The translations under genes were made by a program, and so were the position numbers. Source: Przewalskia tangutica (Eukaryota > Streptophyta > Magnoliopsida > Solanales > Solanaceae). From it: 64,000 nucleotides of DNA. Shown here one piece after another: positions 47,200-58,866 of this stretch. How positions within the stretch are numbered: position 1 is the stretch's first letter; every line of letters starts with the position of its first letter. The DNA lies in the NCBI GenBank assembly GCA_029844215.1, contig CM056721.1, positions 10,490,368 through 10,554,367 of the forward strand, written 5' to 3'. The notes beneath the pieces were generated by a model. That model did no database searches. It was given only the letters and a program-made list of their open reading frames with translations, and was not told where the DNA came from.

Positions 47200-47434
47200 G
47201 TTACCCTCGTATACATTTTACATCTTAGCAATGATGTATATACAAAACCTTGCTGCTAATGACCCCTCTTTCGTTCTTCCTTAGTATCAGCTACTTATTA
47301 CGGCAATAGCTCCATAATTGTTGAACTGTACCCTAGGGACTCCTCTTATTTGCAGGTTACATGAGCCGACTATTGCAACATCGTTGTATCATCTCGATCT
47401 CGTACACTCTTGAACTAAATAAATCCTTATAAAG

Positions 47435-47751
47435 CTATTGTGCAAGACTGCTGCCTATGGAAGAACTGTCATCTCGAACTAAGTCCTCGACCGGGTTCTC
47501 CTGAGCCCACACAGCTGCATCCGCATAACCTTGTTCAAAGATCTTATCAAGAATATCATCTTCTGCTGGCTCAAGTGCCCAATTAAAAAGCTGTAAATTT
47601 GTTATTGGACTATCATTAGAAGAACCTGGCGATTGACCGTAGGATGTTCAAGTACCTGGCGGGGAGTGGCCCTATTTTCAGGGTTGCAGTCAGGACTTAT
47701 CCCAATTCCCTGCAATCCCAACCGACTGGCTGGAAAAGCACAAATGCGCAC
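47435..47751 (-). CDS. Possible 3'-terminal coding part of an unidentified gene
   Basis: Minus strand. After an acceptor at 47752-47753 (TTTGTATCCAG) one open frame reads ASRLGLQGIGISPDCNPENR and reaches a donor-like CAG|GTACTT near 47656. A second open stretch, in another frame, runs from about 47652 to a TAG at 47435-47437 with SPITNLQLFNWALEPAEDD and EDLVRDDSSSIGSSLAQ. Both look protein-like and acidic, but the gap between them is too small for an intron. That points to a frameshift, a sequencing indel, or alternative splicing. I do not recognise the protein, and no upstream exons were found. Confidence 0.35.
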
Positions 47752-47880
47752 CTGGATACAAACAATTAGTTGTTAGCTGCCTCCAGGAATCATATGAACA
47801 GATGAGAAATCAATATCCTGACTAGTCATCGCTGTTCCTATTGTAGAACTAACAAGTAAAAGGCATGAATTGTTAGCACC

Positions 47881-48072
47881 CAAGGTGTGGCCCCGTGGTT
47901 AATGAAATGGGCTCTAACCTTGGTGACTAGGGTTCAACAAATTGCAGCAAAGACAAAAAAACAGAAGGTAATTACTACCCATGTCTAATGTCATGGTAGG
48001 AGGTAGCAGGTACCGGTGGAACAATCTAGGTGCGTACAAGTTGGCCCGAACACCACTGTTATAAAATAAAAG
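47881..48072 (+). mobile_element. tRNA-derived Solanaceae SINE
   Basis: A tRNA-like head (GGCCCCGTGGTTAATGAAAT, B-box region GACTAGGGTTCAA) leads to a body with GGTAGGAGGTAGCAGGTACC and TTGGCCCGAACACCACTGTT, then an A-rich end. The layout matches a SINE type I remember from Solanaceae; the subfamily name is uncertain. No clear target duplication. Confidence 0.75.
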
Positions 48073-48074
48073 GG

Positions 48075-48750
48075 ACAAACTGTTGCATGCTGGAAGACGT
48101 AACAAGGGAGGAAAAGCAACAGGATGAGGACTGGGGAAAATACAGTTTATTGGCACAGAGAAAAAGAAAAACCAAGAAGGAAGTTAAGTTTGTGCAAAAG
48201 ACTAAAAACAAGTAGGTTACATATCAAACTTAAAAAGAAAGTTCAAGGTAATCGGCAACCCAGGGAGATTTGCAAATTTACTGCTGTTAGTTTTAAGTTA
48301 ATTAGGAGAGCAGGAGGACAGGGAAAATGCGTTCTGATTTCAGGTAACTAATTTAACAGGAGAGACTACTAACTTGCAGCAGAGCATAATATATTAGCAA
48401 TTCCGAACTAATTCCAGACCCACAGACAAGGCTTCAGTTGACAGCTAGTTGATTTACATATTTGTATACAGATGTCCTGAAGTCAATTAAATAAATGTAT
48501 AGAAGGTCCTATAAATATCTTCACAATATAGAGTGAAATCAGGTGAATAGACCAGGTTTTTAGCCCTTTTTCAACTTTCATCGAAGTCACAGGCAGTGTT
48601 TTACTTAGAAGTGCAACTCGGTGACTATGAAACGTTTTTCCTCTTCAAAAATTGTTTCAATACACAGGACATACAACGGAAAAATCAACCTGCAACTGGC
48701 ATAGGCAAACTAAGCTGCAGCAGTGCATGATTTAAAAAGAAAGTGAAGTG
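48075..48750. other. Intergenic, no feature recognised
   Basis: Lysine-rich small frames (48030-48351) arise from A-rich sequence. No gene or repeat was identified. Confidence 0.4.
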
Positions 48751-48755
48751 AATCT

Positions 48756-49100
48756 TGATAGAAACCGAGGATCACGAGGAATCGATCTGCATGTAAGCCC
48801 AGCACTGCTATACACAGTGAACCAGGTGATGAACTAAGATGAAGAAGACGAGTGAAAGGGAGAAGAGAAGTGCGTGAACTTTCCAACTTTTCTGATTAGC
48901 CATAATGTTTACAAAATGCAACTATTTATACTGTGGCTCATTTGCGCCAAATGTCCTTATGAAACAAACAAGAGGCTAGGCTAGAAATGTAAATGTAAAC
49001 AACTATAAGCTATAAGAGCTAAATGTAACAGACAGTATATCAGCTATATCAGTGTGTATATCAATGACATTTACTATGTATATCATTAGTATTTCCAACA
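48756..49100 (-). mobile_element. Solo LTR, TSD AATCT
   Basis: This 345-bp unit starts TGATAGAAACCGAGG and ends ATTTCCAACA on the plus strand. AATCT is duplicated exactly at 48751-48755 and 49101-49105. On the minus strand it begins TGTTGGAAATACT and has a promoter-like CAGTATAAATAG near 48927-48938 with a C/T-rich leader after it, so it reads as a copia-type LTR. Confidence 0.8.
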
Positions 49101-49109
49101 AATCTGCCC

Positions 49110-50041
49110 AGACCTGAGACAAGAACTGGCTGTCCAGCAATGATAAAGTTCAGATTGATGGAGAACATGTGAGTAAAATTGTGAATACAACGATTACAAC
49201 AATTGAATGAACGGGAAGTAACTATTACAAAGATTACAATCTGAAAATGAGAACAAAAACAAGGTTTGATGTTTGTCCTTAAGACAATATTGCCCCGTAT
49301 ATATCCTTTTACGGTGATTGACAACTTGTCTCCCGAGATAAAACAACAACTAACAAATGAGCAAAAAAAAACTCATGTGTTTACTAAAAGAAGAACCTTT
49401 GCGTGTGTGAAAGAAAACTCAGAGAAGAAGAAGATCAGAAATCTGAATTTGGTGTGTTCTTCCAATTGAGCCAAAGACCTCAATTTATAGTGTAAGATAA
49501 ATGACCTCTCAACTAGCCAACTAATGGTCTTCAATAGTCATGTAGTGACACTTATTGAGGGGTTACAATCAGCCAAATAATGACTGAATCCATGTGTCAA
49601 GTAATGGAGATTTAATGCTCCAAAACTAGTCCAAGAGTCAGAAACCTTTCAACTCCCGTCGACTTCACTGCCTGGGAAGCGCCGCTGCGCCTGAGATCCA
49701 GTGGCTAAACAACCAATTAGAGTCGCGGCGCCGGCGGGAGGCGCCGCGACCCTTCTCGGCTCCGCGGCTTTTTCCGACTCGTTTCATCTTACACGTCGCA
49801 CACTTCTTCCTTCATTTACCAACGTGGAACACTTGTCATTTGGTCAATAACCATCTATCATTCTATATCTCAAACATGTTACTTACGTACCAATATCTCT
49901 TTCATTAACGAAATTTACGATATTTGACACTACGTGTATACGTGTGTGAAAACTACGTTTCCGACGTGCGGGGCCCCAAATTGTTCAAGTCATAAATAAT
50001 ATAGGGATAAACTTAATTCCAAATTTAGTAAATGTCCAACA
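49110..50041 (-). repeat. LTR of a copia remnant (3' LTR), left border unsure
   Basis: The plus-strand end AATGTCCAACA (50041) is followed by ATACCCTCTTAAAAGAG, whose complement is polypurine-like. On the minus strand it starts TGTTGGACATTTAC. It has CACTATAAATTGAGG as TATA region (about 49475-49490), and then a GTTTTATCTCGGGAGACAAG and GGATATATACGGGGCAATAT segment. That segment resembles the solo LTR at 11445-12447. A GC-rich stretch with GAGTCGCGGCGCCGG and GGCGCCGCGACCC lies at 49720-49752. Confidence 0.6.
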
Positions 50042-50668
50042 ATACCCTCTTAAAAGAGATTTTGATGCACTCACAAGGTGTCTTTCTAGCAATCTTTCAG
50101 CGGAACGATGTTGCATCTAGATAAGTAGCCGTAGCTTTGAACCTCCCATAGTTGAATACCATCGGACTTACTTACTGCGCGGTGAAAGTGATGTCTTGAA
50201 CCGTCAGTGTTTAGTGTAAGCCAAGTCAACGATACCAACACAACAACTTTCCTTACTCTGTTCTTCTTTAATGTTTTGTCCGTTGTGGCCGTGGACACTT
50301 CTTGGATTCTTAAGTGCGTTCATTTGAGGCGGTTTGTCCTCGCACTTAAATAGGTGGTCTCCCACAATGTATCCTTCTATACCCCACTTCACAAGTGTTA
50401 GGAACCCTTAAAAGTTTCCTCAAACCTAACCTCAACCGTTGAGGATCATTAAAGGTTTTGTAAACTTAACCTCTACCCAGACTGCAGTTAGCACTTAATA
50501 TTTATCACGGGAACGACCTTGGATTCATGTTTCTTTACAGAAATCATTATCTGAAGTGTTCTTGCTTCCACCGAAGCGCTCAACTGAACCTTTACGATTT
50601 AATTTTCCCATTGAACCTAATTCCTGGAATCTCCAATCGGTAAGGTTGGGTATCCATCATATCGGTTC

Positions 50669-50787
50669 TTATTGATTGGGTTTTAAGCTCATTCTCCTAG
50701 ACCGGTAGAACATCTGATCTCTATGTATGCCCTTAGTCAAAAGGTCTGCTATGTTTTTGTTAGGCGATTTACTAATGCTCACGCAAG
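50669..50787 (-). pseudogene. copia RNase H C-terminal remnant, cut by the Athila-like insertion
   Basis: Minus-strand frame with CVSISKSPNKNIADLLTKGI and a following SRRMSLKP-type ending, as at the end of copia pol. Its 5' part is replaced at about 50788 by the LTR of the gypsy element. Positions 50042-50668, between this remnant and the LTR, hold no recognised domain. Confidence 0.75.
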
Positions 50788-52075
50788 TGCACGTATCGTT
50801 CACAAGTAATATTGTCTGTAAGACCGAATATCGATCATGAGATAGTTGCAATACCGAACTTCTAAACTTTGGTTTCTATTTGGCAATCGATAAATTGTTT
50901 GGTTTTGTACTAAGGACTATCATTAAAGTGAAGTGCATGAAACTATACTAGATTTATAATACTAAAGGTTTATAACAGTTATGAAGGGAATATGGCTTCC
51001 AATCTCCTCGACTATCCACTCTTTCTCGTGTTAATGCAATGTTAATGATTCTCCTTCTTATTAAGATAGCAGGTTAATTAGTCTGTCATCATAATCCGGT
51101 TAGGATATATGAGAGCTCAATCTTGTGCAGAAACCTTCTATATTTCTATGATAGATTTTACCACACAAGAGGATTAAGAACAATAATCTTAAACACTACA
51201 CAAGTATCGGGGTACTTTCGTCCATGATTTTAACATGTGTCTAAACAATTACAGGCTTTACAGCATATTCAAATATCTCATTTCGGTTCTTGATTCGAAA
51301 TCATATAGGTGATGATAATTAGTAGCTAATTAATTATCAAGCAATCAAAGCAACGTTGAATAGATCTTAATACGTTGAAGAAGAAATCATTAGCTAATGC
51401 ATTAACTATATGAACGAGTTTCAAGAAGATTCGATGGAAACCCTACTAAAGTAATTAGCTCCTAGTCATGAACATGCTAAGAATTAATACAATCCAACAA
51501 TAACTGAAATAAATACAGAGAAAAGAAAAATAATGTGAACTAAAGTCCCAATTGTGGCCTCCAAATCTGCCCTCGATGATGTTGTGTATTCAAGAATGGA
51601 CTCCCCCCTAAAAACTGATCCCTAGGGCTTTAAATAGGTATCAATTTCGTGCCATAGGGACCCTATTGCCCTTGACCAATTCCAATTCAAAGCGAAAAAT
51701 TTAAATGCCGTGCGCGATTCTGCGATCGACCAGCGTCGAAACTCCTTCAGCTCTCTGAATAAATGGCACCGCATGATTCATGCGAATACCTTTCGGTCTT
51801 TGAAAGTCCTGCGAGTTTATCTTTGTTTGGCATGATCCTGCGCATCTGGGCACCGCGATTTCTTTGTGTTTTTCCGAGTCATCGATTTTCGACCTTTTTC
51901 TGCCTCGGGAGCTCCTTTTATGCGCATTTTCCGCTCTTTTTTGTCATTTTGCCTTTTTGAACCGCTGTGACTCAAAAGAAAGAAAAACAACCCTAAAATT
52001 GTACTAGACGCAACGAAAATGGGTAAAATACTAATCGAAAATAGCTCAAAATAGGTATATGAAATATGCCTAACA
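50788..52075 (-). repeat. 3' LTR of the Athila/Tat-like element
   Basis: On the plus strand it begins TGCACGTATCGTTCACAAGT, a start I associate with this group, and ends ATGCCTAACA, giving TG...CA termini. The inner edge is followed by AACCCCCAAACTTAAAC, whose complement is a polypurine tract (AAGTTTGGGGGTT). The left border is set by the break in the copia frame and is uncertain by a few bases. Confidence 0.7.
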
Positions 52076-52095
52076 AACCCCCAAACTTAAACTTT
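52076..52095 (-). other. Polypurine tract of the Athila/Tat-like element
   Basis: The minus strand reads AAGTTTAAGTTTGGGGGTT against the LTR. This is the standard plus-strand priming site of such elements. Confidence 0.75.
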
Positions 52096-53578
52096 GCTCT
52101 CCCTCGAGCAAAGAAGAAAACAAAACAAAGAAATAAAATCAAAAAGACTCAAAGACTCACGTCAAGCAGTTGCAAAATGTCACTTAGAAACACATGAACG
52201 TTAGTTAGGACAATATGTAGGAATAGATGTAGCGTCGTTGAACAATCTAGAATTTCAAGTTAGATATTTCGCAGATTCATTTGATCACAATCATCGGAAG
52301 CATGAATACCTAACATATGCGTGTCGATGTCATTGCATTTTTGTCAGTCTTATGCTTTGTTTACTTGTTATTCTCCACTAATCATGGACATACATACTAG
52401 GGATCATCAGGACTTTTCATGGTTGTAATGTAGGCTTAGGCAGAGGTAGGTAAAAATAGGCATTTGGGCTCAAATTACGTATCATAAGCGCTTTTCATTC
52501 AACTTGTTTCTCTTCCTTGTTGTATTATTTTTAGTTCATACTCATTACTCCATTTTCTCTTTTTGTTGAGAGCGGAACATACACATTCGCATTGGCACCC
52601 CCAAACTTAAGCTTTTTCATATTTTAATTGGGGTGCATAATTTATTTTTGCTCTCTTTTTTGTATTTTTTTTCACTTTCTTTTTCCTCCGTATCATCAGT
52701 TATTGCTTATGGCACATGAGAAAATTGGGGTGTCAAAGAAATAGCTTTTCATTTTAGGCTCAAAGGGCTGACTAGGGATACAATTCATTGTCAAGGTAAG
52801 TAATGAAAGGTAAGAAGGGCTAACAAAGAAATGTCTGAATCCTTCCCCTAACATGTACATCCTAATTATTTCGCCTCAAATAGGAAGCATGCAAGACATT
52901 TTTTCGCAATTGACATACACATGCTAAGCACACAATATTCCAACTAATCAGATTTTCATGAATCTTTGGCATATTTAACTTAAGCACACAGATTTTTGCA
53001 TATCATTCTATTACATTATCCTACTTAATTCACTAGGCGTTTCAAACAACTACAACATGTATGATAAAAAAAATTAAAAAATTGTGACTCATATAGACAC
53101 ATAAAAGACACAAATCAACGACTCAAAATTATAAGAAAATACAAGTACCCCCCCCCCCCCCCCCAAACTTAACTGACACATTGTCTCAAATGTGTATGAC
53201 TCAAAGATGAAACAGGGACGACTTACAGACGTACAACGACAAAATAGTGGTGGTGGCGGCAGATATTGCATTGTGATGGTATCTGTGGGATGAGATTTGG
53301 CGATTTCGGGCCTTTTCATATTTTCGGGGATCGTGAACTGGCACCGCGGTTCTGCCTCTGTGGCACCGCGATTACGCCTCGTGCAGCGCATGATGCATAA
53401 AAATCGAGGCTTTCACGAAGATTCGCACCGCGGTCTGCGGTCGATATCGCGGTGCTGACTCGATTTCGTGTCTTTTCGCCCTTTCCTTCATGCTCCATCT
53501 CTGAGTCTTTCACCTGACATCACAACATAACAAACACACCAAAAGTGAGACTGTCCTAATTAAAATAAATTACAGAAT
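52096..53578 (-). other. 3' noncoding region of the Athila/Tat-like element
   Basis: No long frame. A second polypurine-like site, a run of 17 C (53148-53164) followed by AAACTTAAC, resembles a duplicated and expanded polypurine tract. Positions 53330-53460 contain several CACCGCGGT- and CACCGCGAT-type words. Confidence 0.55.
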
Positions 53579-54118
53579 TTAAACATTGGGTTGCCTCCCA
53601 AGTAGCGTTGTCTTTAACGTCTTTTAGCCGGACGCATTTCACTTACTAGATTAAGGGGGTAGAGTTCCCCATCCACATAACCATCTCAGCACCAATCGCT
53701 TCATCTTTCTCCTCTTCTTTTTCACAGAATTGATTTTAGGAGGGTTCATTACTGTTTCATTATTTGTTGTTGCCCTTGTCTTATTCTCAGTCTCCACATT
53801 TTTCTTCAATGGTACCCCACGAGCATCAATACTAGTGAGGTTTTTCCCAGGCACAACCTTGTCAACAGCCCCAATAGCAAAATATCTCTCATCGACTCGG
53901 GGCTCAGTGGGTGGTCTGAAAACTTTGAGGGTTAACTCTGGCTCAGGTGGTGGCTGAAACACCTTGAATGTCATTTCTTCATCCTGAACTCTAAGCTTCA
54001 ACTCCCCTTTCTCAACATCAATAAGGGCCCTTGTGGCTAGAAATGGTCTCCCAATAATGATGGGCATATCTTCATCCACCTCCATATCTATAATGAGGAA
54101 ATCAATAGGGAAGATAAA
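53579..54118 (-). pseudogene. Athila/Tat-like protease and ORF end
   Basis: The minus-strand frame shows FIFPIDFLIIDMEVDEDMPI, IIGRPFLATRALIDVEKGEL and LRVQDEEMTFKVF. This is the C-terminal half of the retroviral-type protease domain as in Athila/Tat gag-protease proteins. A proline-rich stretch with a PPPEPELT and PPTEPRV repeat and a basic tail stop at 53651. The separate ending LLGRQPNV with TAA at 53579-53581 is in another frame. No RT or integrase lies between, so the element may be a gag-protease-only derivative. The N-terminal part is cut off by the insertion at 54119. Confidence 0.75.
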
Positions 54119-56835
54119 TGTCACGACCCGACCCCGGATCCGTGACCGGTGCCTTATCCCGGGCACCCTTGTGACACAACATCAGAGAAAACCAGCGGAA
54201 TATAAACTCACAATAAAGAACCATAATGATATAAAATAGTCTAGCCCAAAATGGCTACCCCAAAAGTACATAAAACCGAACAGTTACATCCTTAAACAAA
54301 CCAAGTTATGACAAGACTACAGGCCTCTAAGAAGGAGTAACACTATGATGGGACAGGGCCCCGTCATGCCCCTGAATGTACAAAACATCAACAACACCAG
54401 GGAGAACCATACCAAAGTCGAGCCTCAGAAGAAATGGAGCTCACGACACTGAGTAAAAGATCCATGAATGAGGATCTACCACCTTTCACTTACTGCGGCA
54501 TGAACGCGGCCCAGGAGAAGTCGGTCACATGATATGTACTAAGTATGTAAAACTGGAAAATACCGTAATAATATCATAAGTCAAAAATAAGTTGGAGTCA
54601 TAGATAAAAATCAATTTCCTTGCACTGTGCCTTACTAACAATGAGAGTAACAAGTATAAAACTTATAGCATAAAAATAGGAGGCTCACGATCAAAACAGG
54701 GTACCTCGCCAGTAGTATCGTTAAGCAATCCTACTCGCGGGACTATTTCACCGCGTGGGTCTGTGGACCGCGTGAGTCATCCGCCTCGTCGTGGGATTAT
54801 TTCACCGCGTGTGACTATTTCACGCGTGGATCCTGTGGCGCATGAGGTCCATCGCGTACTCGCGTGAGACTATTTCACCGCGTGGATCACGTGGTCGGAT
54901 CCGCGTGAGTCTGGCGCGCTCGCATCATGGGTAGCAAATCCATGGCATAAATAATAACCCGGGGTTTACCCCGTAATAATATAAATATATAGCATAGCTC
55001 ATCCGACTATCATACATAACATAAGCACTACCGGCCTTTCATATCATACATAAGCACTACCGGCCTATCATAACATAAGCAAGTTAAGAAATCCCCTAAC
55101 TTCTTATTAACATTATTAATATATCCTCTCATTTTAGTATCCTAAGGCACTAACATGTCTTTTAATAGAAAATCCGGGAATTCAACCCAAGTACCATGTA
55201 CTTCTAACTTTTTAAGAAATAACTCTTTTTATACAAAAATTCCAAGATACTAATCACCATAGTGTCAAGTTACGATTTCTTTCAAGACAAGTCACATTTC
55301 CTTTTAAAAATATAATAGGCTTCTAAATCAAGTGACTTCATTTCCTTTAAAACCTTAGGCAACCAATGCCTAAAAATCAATTCACCTTTCTTAGTTTCAA
55401 ATCCTTTACGCACTTGTTTTAATTAGAGTAAACCTTTCTTTGTGAACCTTTCAAGAAAACTAATATAACCAACTTCCCATAAAGTCATTATATTAGCGTT
55501 ATCCCTTTGTCAAATATATTTTCCTAAATCGAGGACTTATACTTTTGAAATGAAACAAGTAGCATATCTTTTAAAACAAGTGAAAGATATCAAATCTTGT
55601 CGTCTGCCGTACTACATAGGTCTAACTACTTATGCTCAAGAGATAGGAAAGTTCCACATACCTCTTGGTCAATCCACTTGTTAATTCCAACTATCGCACG
55701 TAATCGTCAACCTATAATGACCATAATACGTTTATTAACTTCTAGTTTCAAAGTAGAATATTTCCAAGTTCAAGGCTACTAATTCTATGGAAAATTGGCG
55801 GCATTCCTTTGTTTCTACTCACTTTGCCACCTTTTCAAAGTAGATTTTTAACACTCAAGCGCCACATTTAAGGCCCAACATCCAAACCAACACAAAGGGG
55901 ATTACACACCTAAACTTGGGTGTGTAAAATTCTGCCCCAAAAGTTATAACAATTAATCTTAACAAGTTTAAGGTAATTTTTAGGCTACAACATGCTCACA
56001 TAACCTCTTTAGCCAAATCCTTCATACCCAAACCACATTTCTTGCATGCAATGACTCTAAGAGCATTATTTACTACCACAAGTTCTTTCTTCTTAACATG
56101 CAACACTAAAAACTAATTATAAATGAAGAATCATTACCTTAGGGCTTTAGCCAAAACTATTCCAACAATTTTTTTGCTAGCCTCCTTTTCAAGAATACCA
56201 CCACAATAACCTCATGATAACCTCCACTTGCAAATAACTTTCCTTCTTAACACCCTTTCAGTTTTCCGTAGCTTGGAGTTTCTCTTGATTTTCTAGAGAG
56301 AAGGAGAGCTTTTAGCTTAGAGAGAGAGAGAGAGAAAGATGAAAGATGACCAAGTCTTCAAGACTTGATCAATATAAGGCATGCAAAATTCGGATGGGGG
56401 ACACTTGTCACCCGTGACCTCTTTTAAAACAAAGCGGTCAGAAATTTCCACTAACTCTCGCAGATCCCGCCTCGGCGCCGCGGCGCTGAAACTCCTGCCG
56501 CCTTCACAGGACTTTCCGGCGCGTGACCTCGCTTCAGCGCGCGCTTACTTCAGCGACCCTCGGTCTTCTGCGCGCTGCGCGCGCCACGTATTCCGCGCGT
56601 GGCCTACGATCACCGCAGCGCGCGGCCTGCTGCGGCCACGGCATTCTGCGCTTCCGACGCGGTAGAACATTGGGTATAATTTCTTAGAAACATTCGCCGA
56701 ATTTCCTTCTAGGCTTACTCGAATCACAAATCGACGTAGGCGCTCTTACTACTCTTTTGCAAATAAAGATGCTCGCGACCACAATAATTAAGCACAATTG
56801 CTAAATCAAAACTAACAAGCGGAAAGTGGGTTACA
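54119..56835 (-). repeat. 3' LTR of the chromodomain gypsy element, about 2.7 kb
   Basis: Starts TGTCACGACCCGACCCCGG on the plus strand. The inner end is placed at TTACA near 56835, just past the chromodomain, and is the least certain border. It aligns with the right LTR along its AT-rich parts nearly base for base. A GC-rich region (56460-56660) is much altered between the two. Confidence 0.8.
54725..54935. repeat. GC-rich minisatellite inside the LTR
   Basis: Four to five copies of a word like GACTATTTCACCGCGTGG alternate with CGTGAGTC-type spacers. The same array occurs at 62185-62385 in the other LTR, with different short indels. Confidence 0.85.
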
Positions 56836-56859
56836 CGGAGGTGTGGGAATAAGTGAGGA

Positions 56860-57200
56860 TATTTCTTCATTATGTCCTCCTCCGCTTCCACGTCATCTCT
56901 TCCATGTTCTCGTTCGCCATAAGACCTTGGCGGAAGCCACGTCCTTTGTCGAAGTCGTCTAACTTTGACGATCGAGTATCGCTATGGGACTCTCCTCATA
57001 CGATAACTCGCCTACACGTGGACATCATGAATTGGGTGCGCTCTAGATGGATCTCGATACATTTCCGCAACGTTGACACATGAAACACTGGATGTCGCCT
57101 CTAGATCGGACGGCGGATCCAACTCATAGGCTACCTTGCCTACCCTCGGACAATCTGGTAAGGCCCGATGTACCTTGGGCTTTTTCCTTCTTCCCAAATC
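56860..57200 (-). pseudogene. gypsy integrase C terminus and chromodomain
   Basis: Minus-strand pieces read PRVGKVAYELDPPSDL (integrase C-terminal GPY/F-side) and, in shifting frames, VASAKVLWR and a TWKR-like segment before the LTR. These are typical of the chromodomain that targets chromovirus integration to heterochromatin. At least three frameshifts occur in 250 bp. Confidence 0.7.
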
Positions 57201-57399
57201 TCATCACGCCGCCGTGGGTGACACCTTCGGGAAGACCCAATCGTGTACCTCAAACTCAGTCCGACGCCCGATCTGCATACGACCTGCCGGCTACGGGCGC
57301 GATAACCGCTCCTGGATAAGCTTCACCTTATCCACTACCTGCTGAACCAAGTCTGGCCCGACTAACTGAACTTCTCCTACCTCGAACCAGCCTATCGGT

Positions 57400-58110
57400 G
57401 ACCTGTACTACCTCCCGTATAAGGCCTCATAAAGCGCCATCTAAATACTAGAATGGTAGCTGTTGTTATAAGCAAACTCCACAAGAGGTAAATGATCCCC
57501 CCAGCTACCCTTGAAATCAATAACACAAGCCCGCAGCATATCCTCACGTGTCTGGATAGTGCGCTCGGCCTGTCCGTCGATCACGAGGGTGAAATGCGAT
57601 CGAGACTCACCGTGTCCCTAATCCTTACGAAAAGACCTCAGAAGTTAGCCGGAAGCTGGGCTCTCTATCTCATATAATCGTCACGGGACTCGTGCGGTCT
57701 TACAATCTCTCTAATATATAATCGGCATAGTCCTCGGTGAAGCGTCGTTCGGAATGGAAGAAAATGGGTGATTTAAATCGACTGTCGACAATCACCCAAA
57801 TGGAATCATGCTTCCGAGTGGTAGGTAGCCCGTAATAAAATCCATATTTATCACCTCCCACTTCCAGTCGAATATCAATAGCTGCAATAGCCAGCGGGCT
57901 TTTGGTGCTCAACTCGACTGGACGATTAGGACATCGTGCAACAAAACCGCCACGCGTCCTCTTCGTGCCGTCCCACCAATACACACACGCTTTGGTCATG
58001 GTACATCTTAGTCGACCGGGTGAATAGAATAACGAGCGCGTGTGCCTCCCCAAAATCTGCGGCGAAGTCTGTCCATCGGGAACACACAATCGGCCCTCAA
58101 ACCTTAGCAC
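57400..58110 (-). pseudogene. gypsy integrase zinc finger and core
   Basis: The minus-strand frame has LRFEGRLCVPD, YWWDGTKR, GFVARCPNRP and then HDSIWVIVDSRFKS. These are the H2C2 zinc finger and the first part of the rve core of Ty3/gypsy integrases. The rest is split over other frames. Confidence 0.8.
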
Positions 58111-58358
58111 CCGTGCGCTACTTCAAATAGACTCTTCTCTCTTTGAAGCGGCGTCTCGATCTGCGCGTAATCGGATCCTCGTATTGTCGCCTCTTGCTCT
58201 CGGCGATGGAAGACTCGGCAACCTCTCAAGCCGAACTCCATCACTATCGAATCAAACAAGCGAACCCCAAGGATCGCTGGCGAATCTCTCGGACTATATC
58301 ATTTTTCCCGTGATGCGTGGATAGACTACCCATCGATCTGCGACTAAGGCATCTGCAA

Positions 58359-58800
58359 CTACATTGGCCTTCCGCGGGTGGTATAGAATATCAACATCAT
58401 AGTCCTTAGCGGCTCAACCACCGTCTGCATCGCGAGTTCGACTCCGGTGAAGATATCTTGGAGGATCTTGTGGTGCGTGTAAATATCCACGTGAACCCAT
58501 ACAAATAGTGTCTCGGATCTTGAGGCATGAATCATCGCCAACTCTAAGTCATGTGTGGGATAGTTCTTCATGCTTCCTAAGTTGCCGAGATCGTGGCTAT
58601 AACCTTGTCGTCTTTGCGTCGGCCACGCACTGGCAAACCCGACGCATCACAATAAACCACGTATCCATCTAAGCCTGCGGAAGAGTAAGTGAGGCGGTCG
58701 TCGATTTCTCCTTTAGTGGCGAAAACTCTCCTCATGACATCAGTCAACTGAAATGTAGTGCATACGAGTCGGCTAGTCAAAGCGGCGACATGGAGGCAAA
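58359..58800 (-). pseudogene. gypsy RNase H fragment
   Basis: Minus-strand pieces YVVYCDASG.PV and, further downstream, NYPTHDLELAMI show the RNase H start and the KNYPTHDLELAAV-type motif of gypsy elements, in different frames. Confidence 0.75.
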
Positions 58801-58866
58801 CTTCTCCACAAACCTCAGATAATAACCGCAGGCCTAAGAAGGCTGCGCACTGTCGGTGTAGTGAGT

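Larger units (their letters stand above)
50788..54118 (-). mobile_element. Athila/Tat-like gypsy element, 3' part (rest beyond the window)
   Basis: 3' LTR at about 50788-52075, then 52076-54118 internal sequence with a protease and ORF end. The element is interrupted at 54118 by the chromodomain gypsy element, so the remainder should lie beyond 64000. Minus orientation. It sits inside the copia RNase H, making it the middle layer of a nested stack. Confidence 0.8.

Noticed and set aside
56381..56727. Arg- and Ala-rich frames
   Set aside because: They lie in the GC-rich end of a gypsy LTR with no conserved counterpart in the other LTR.
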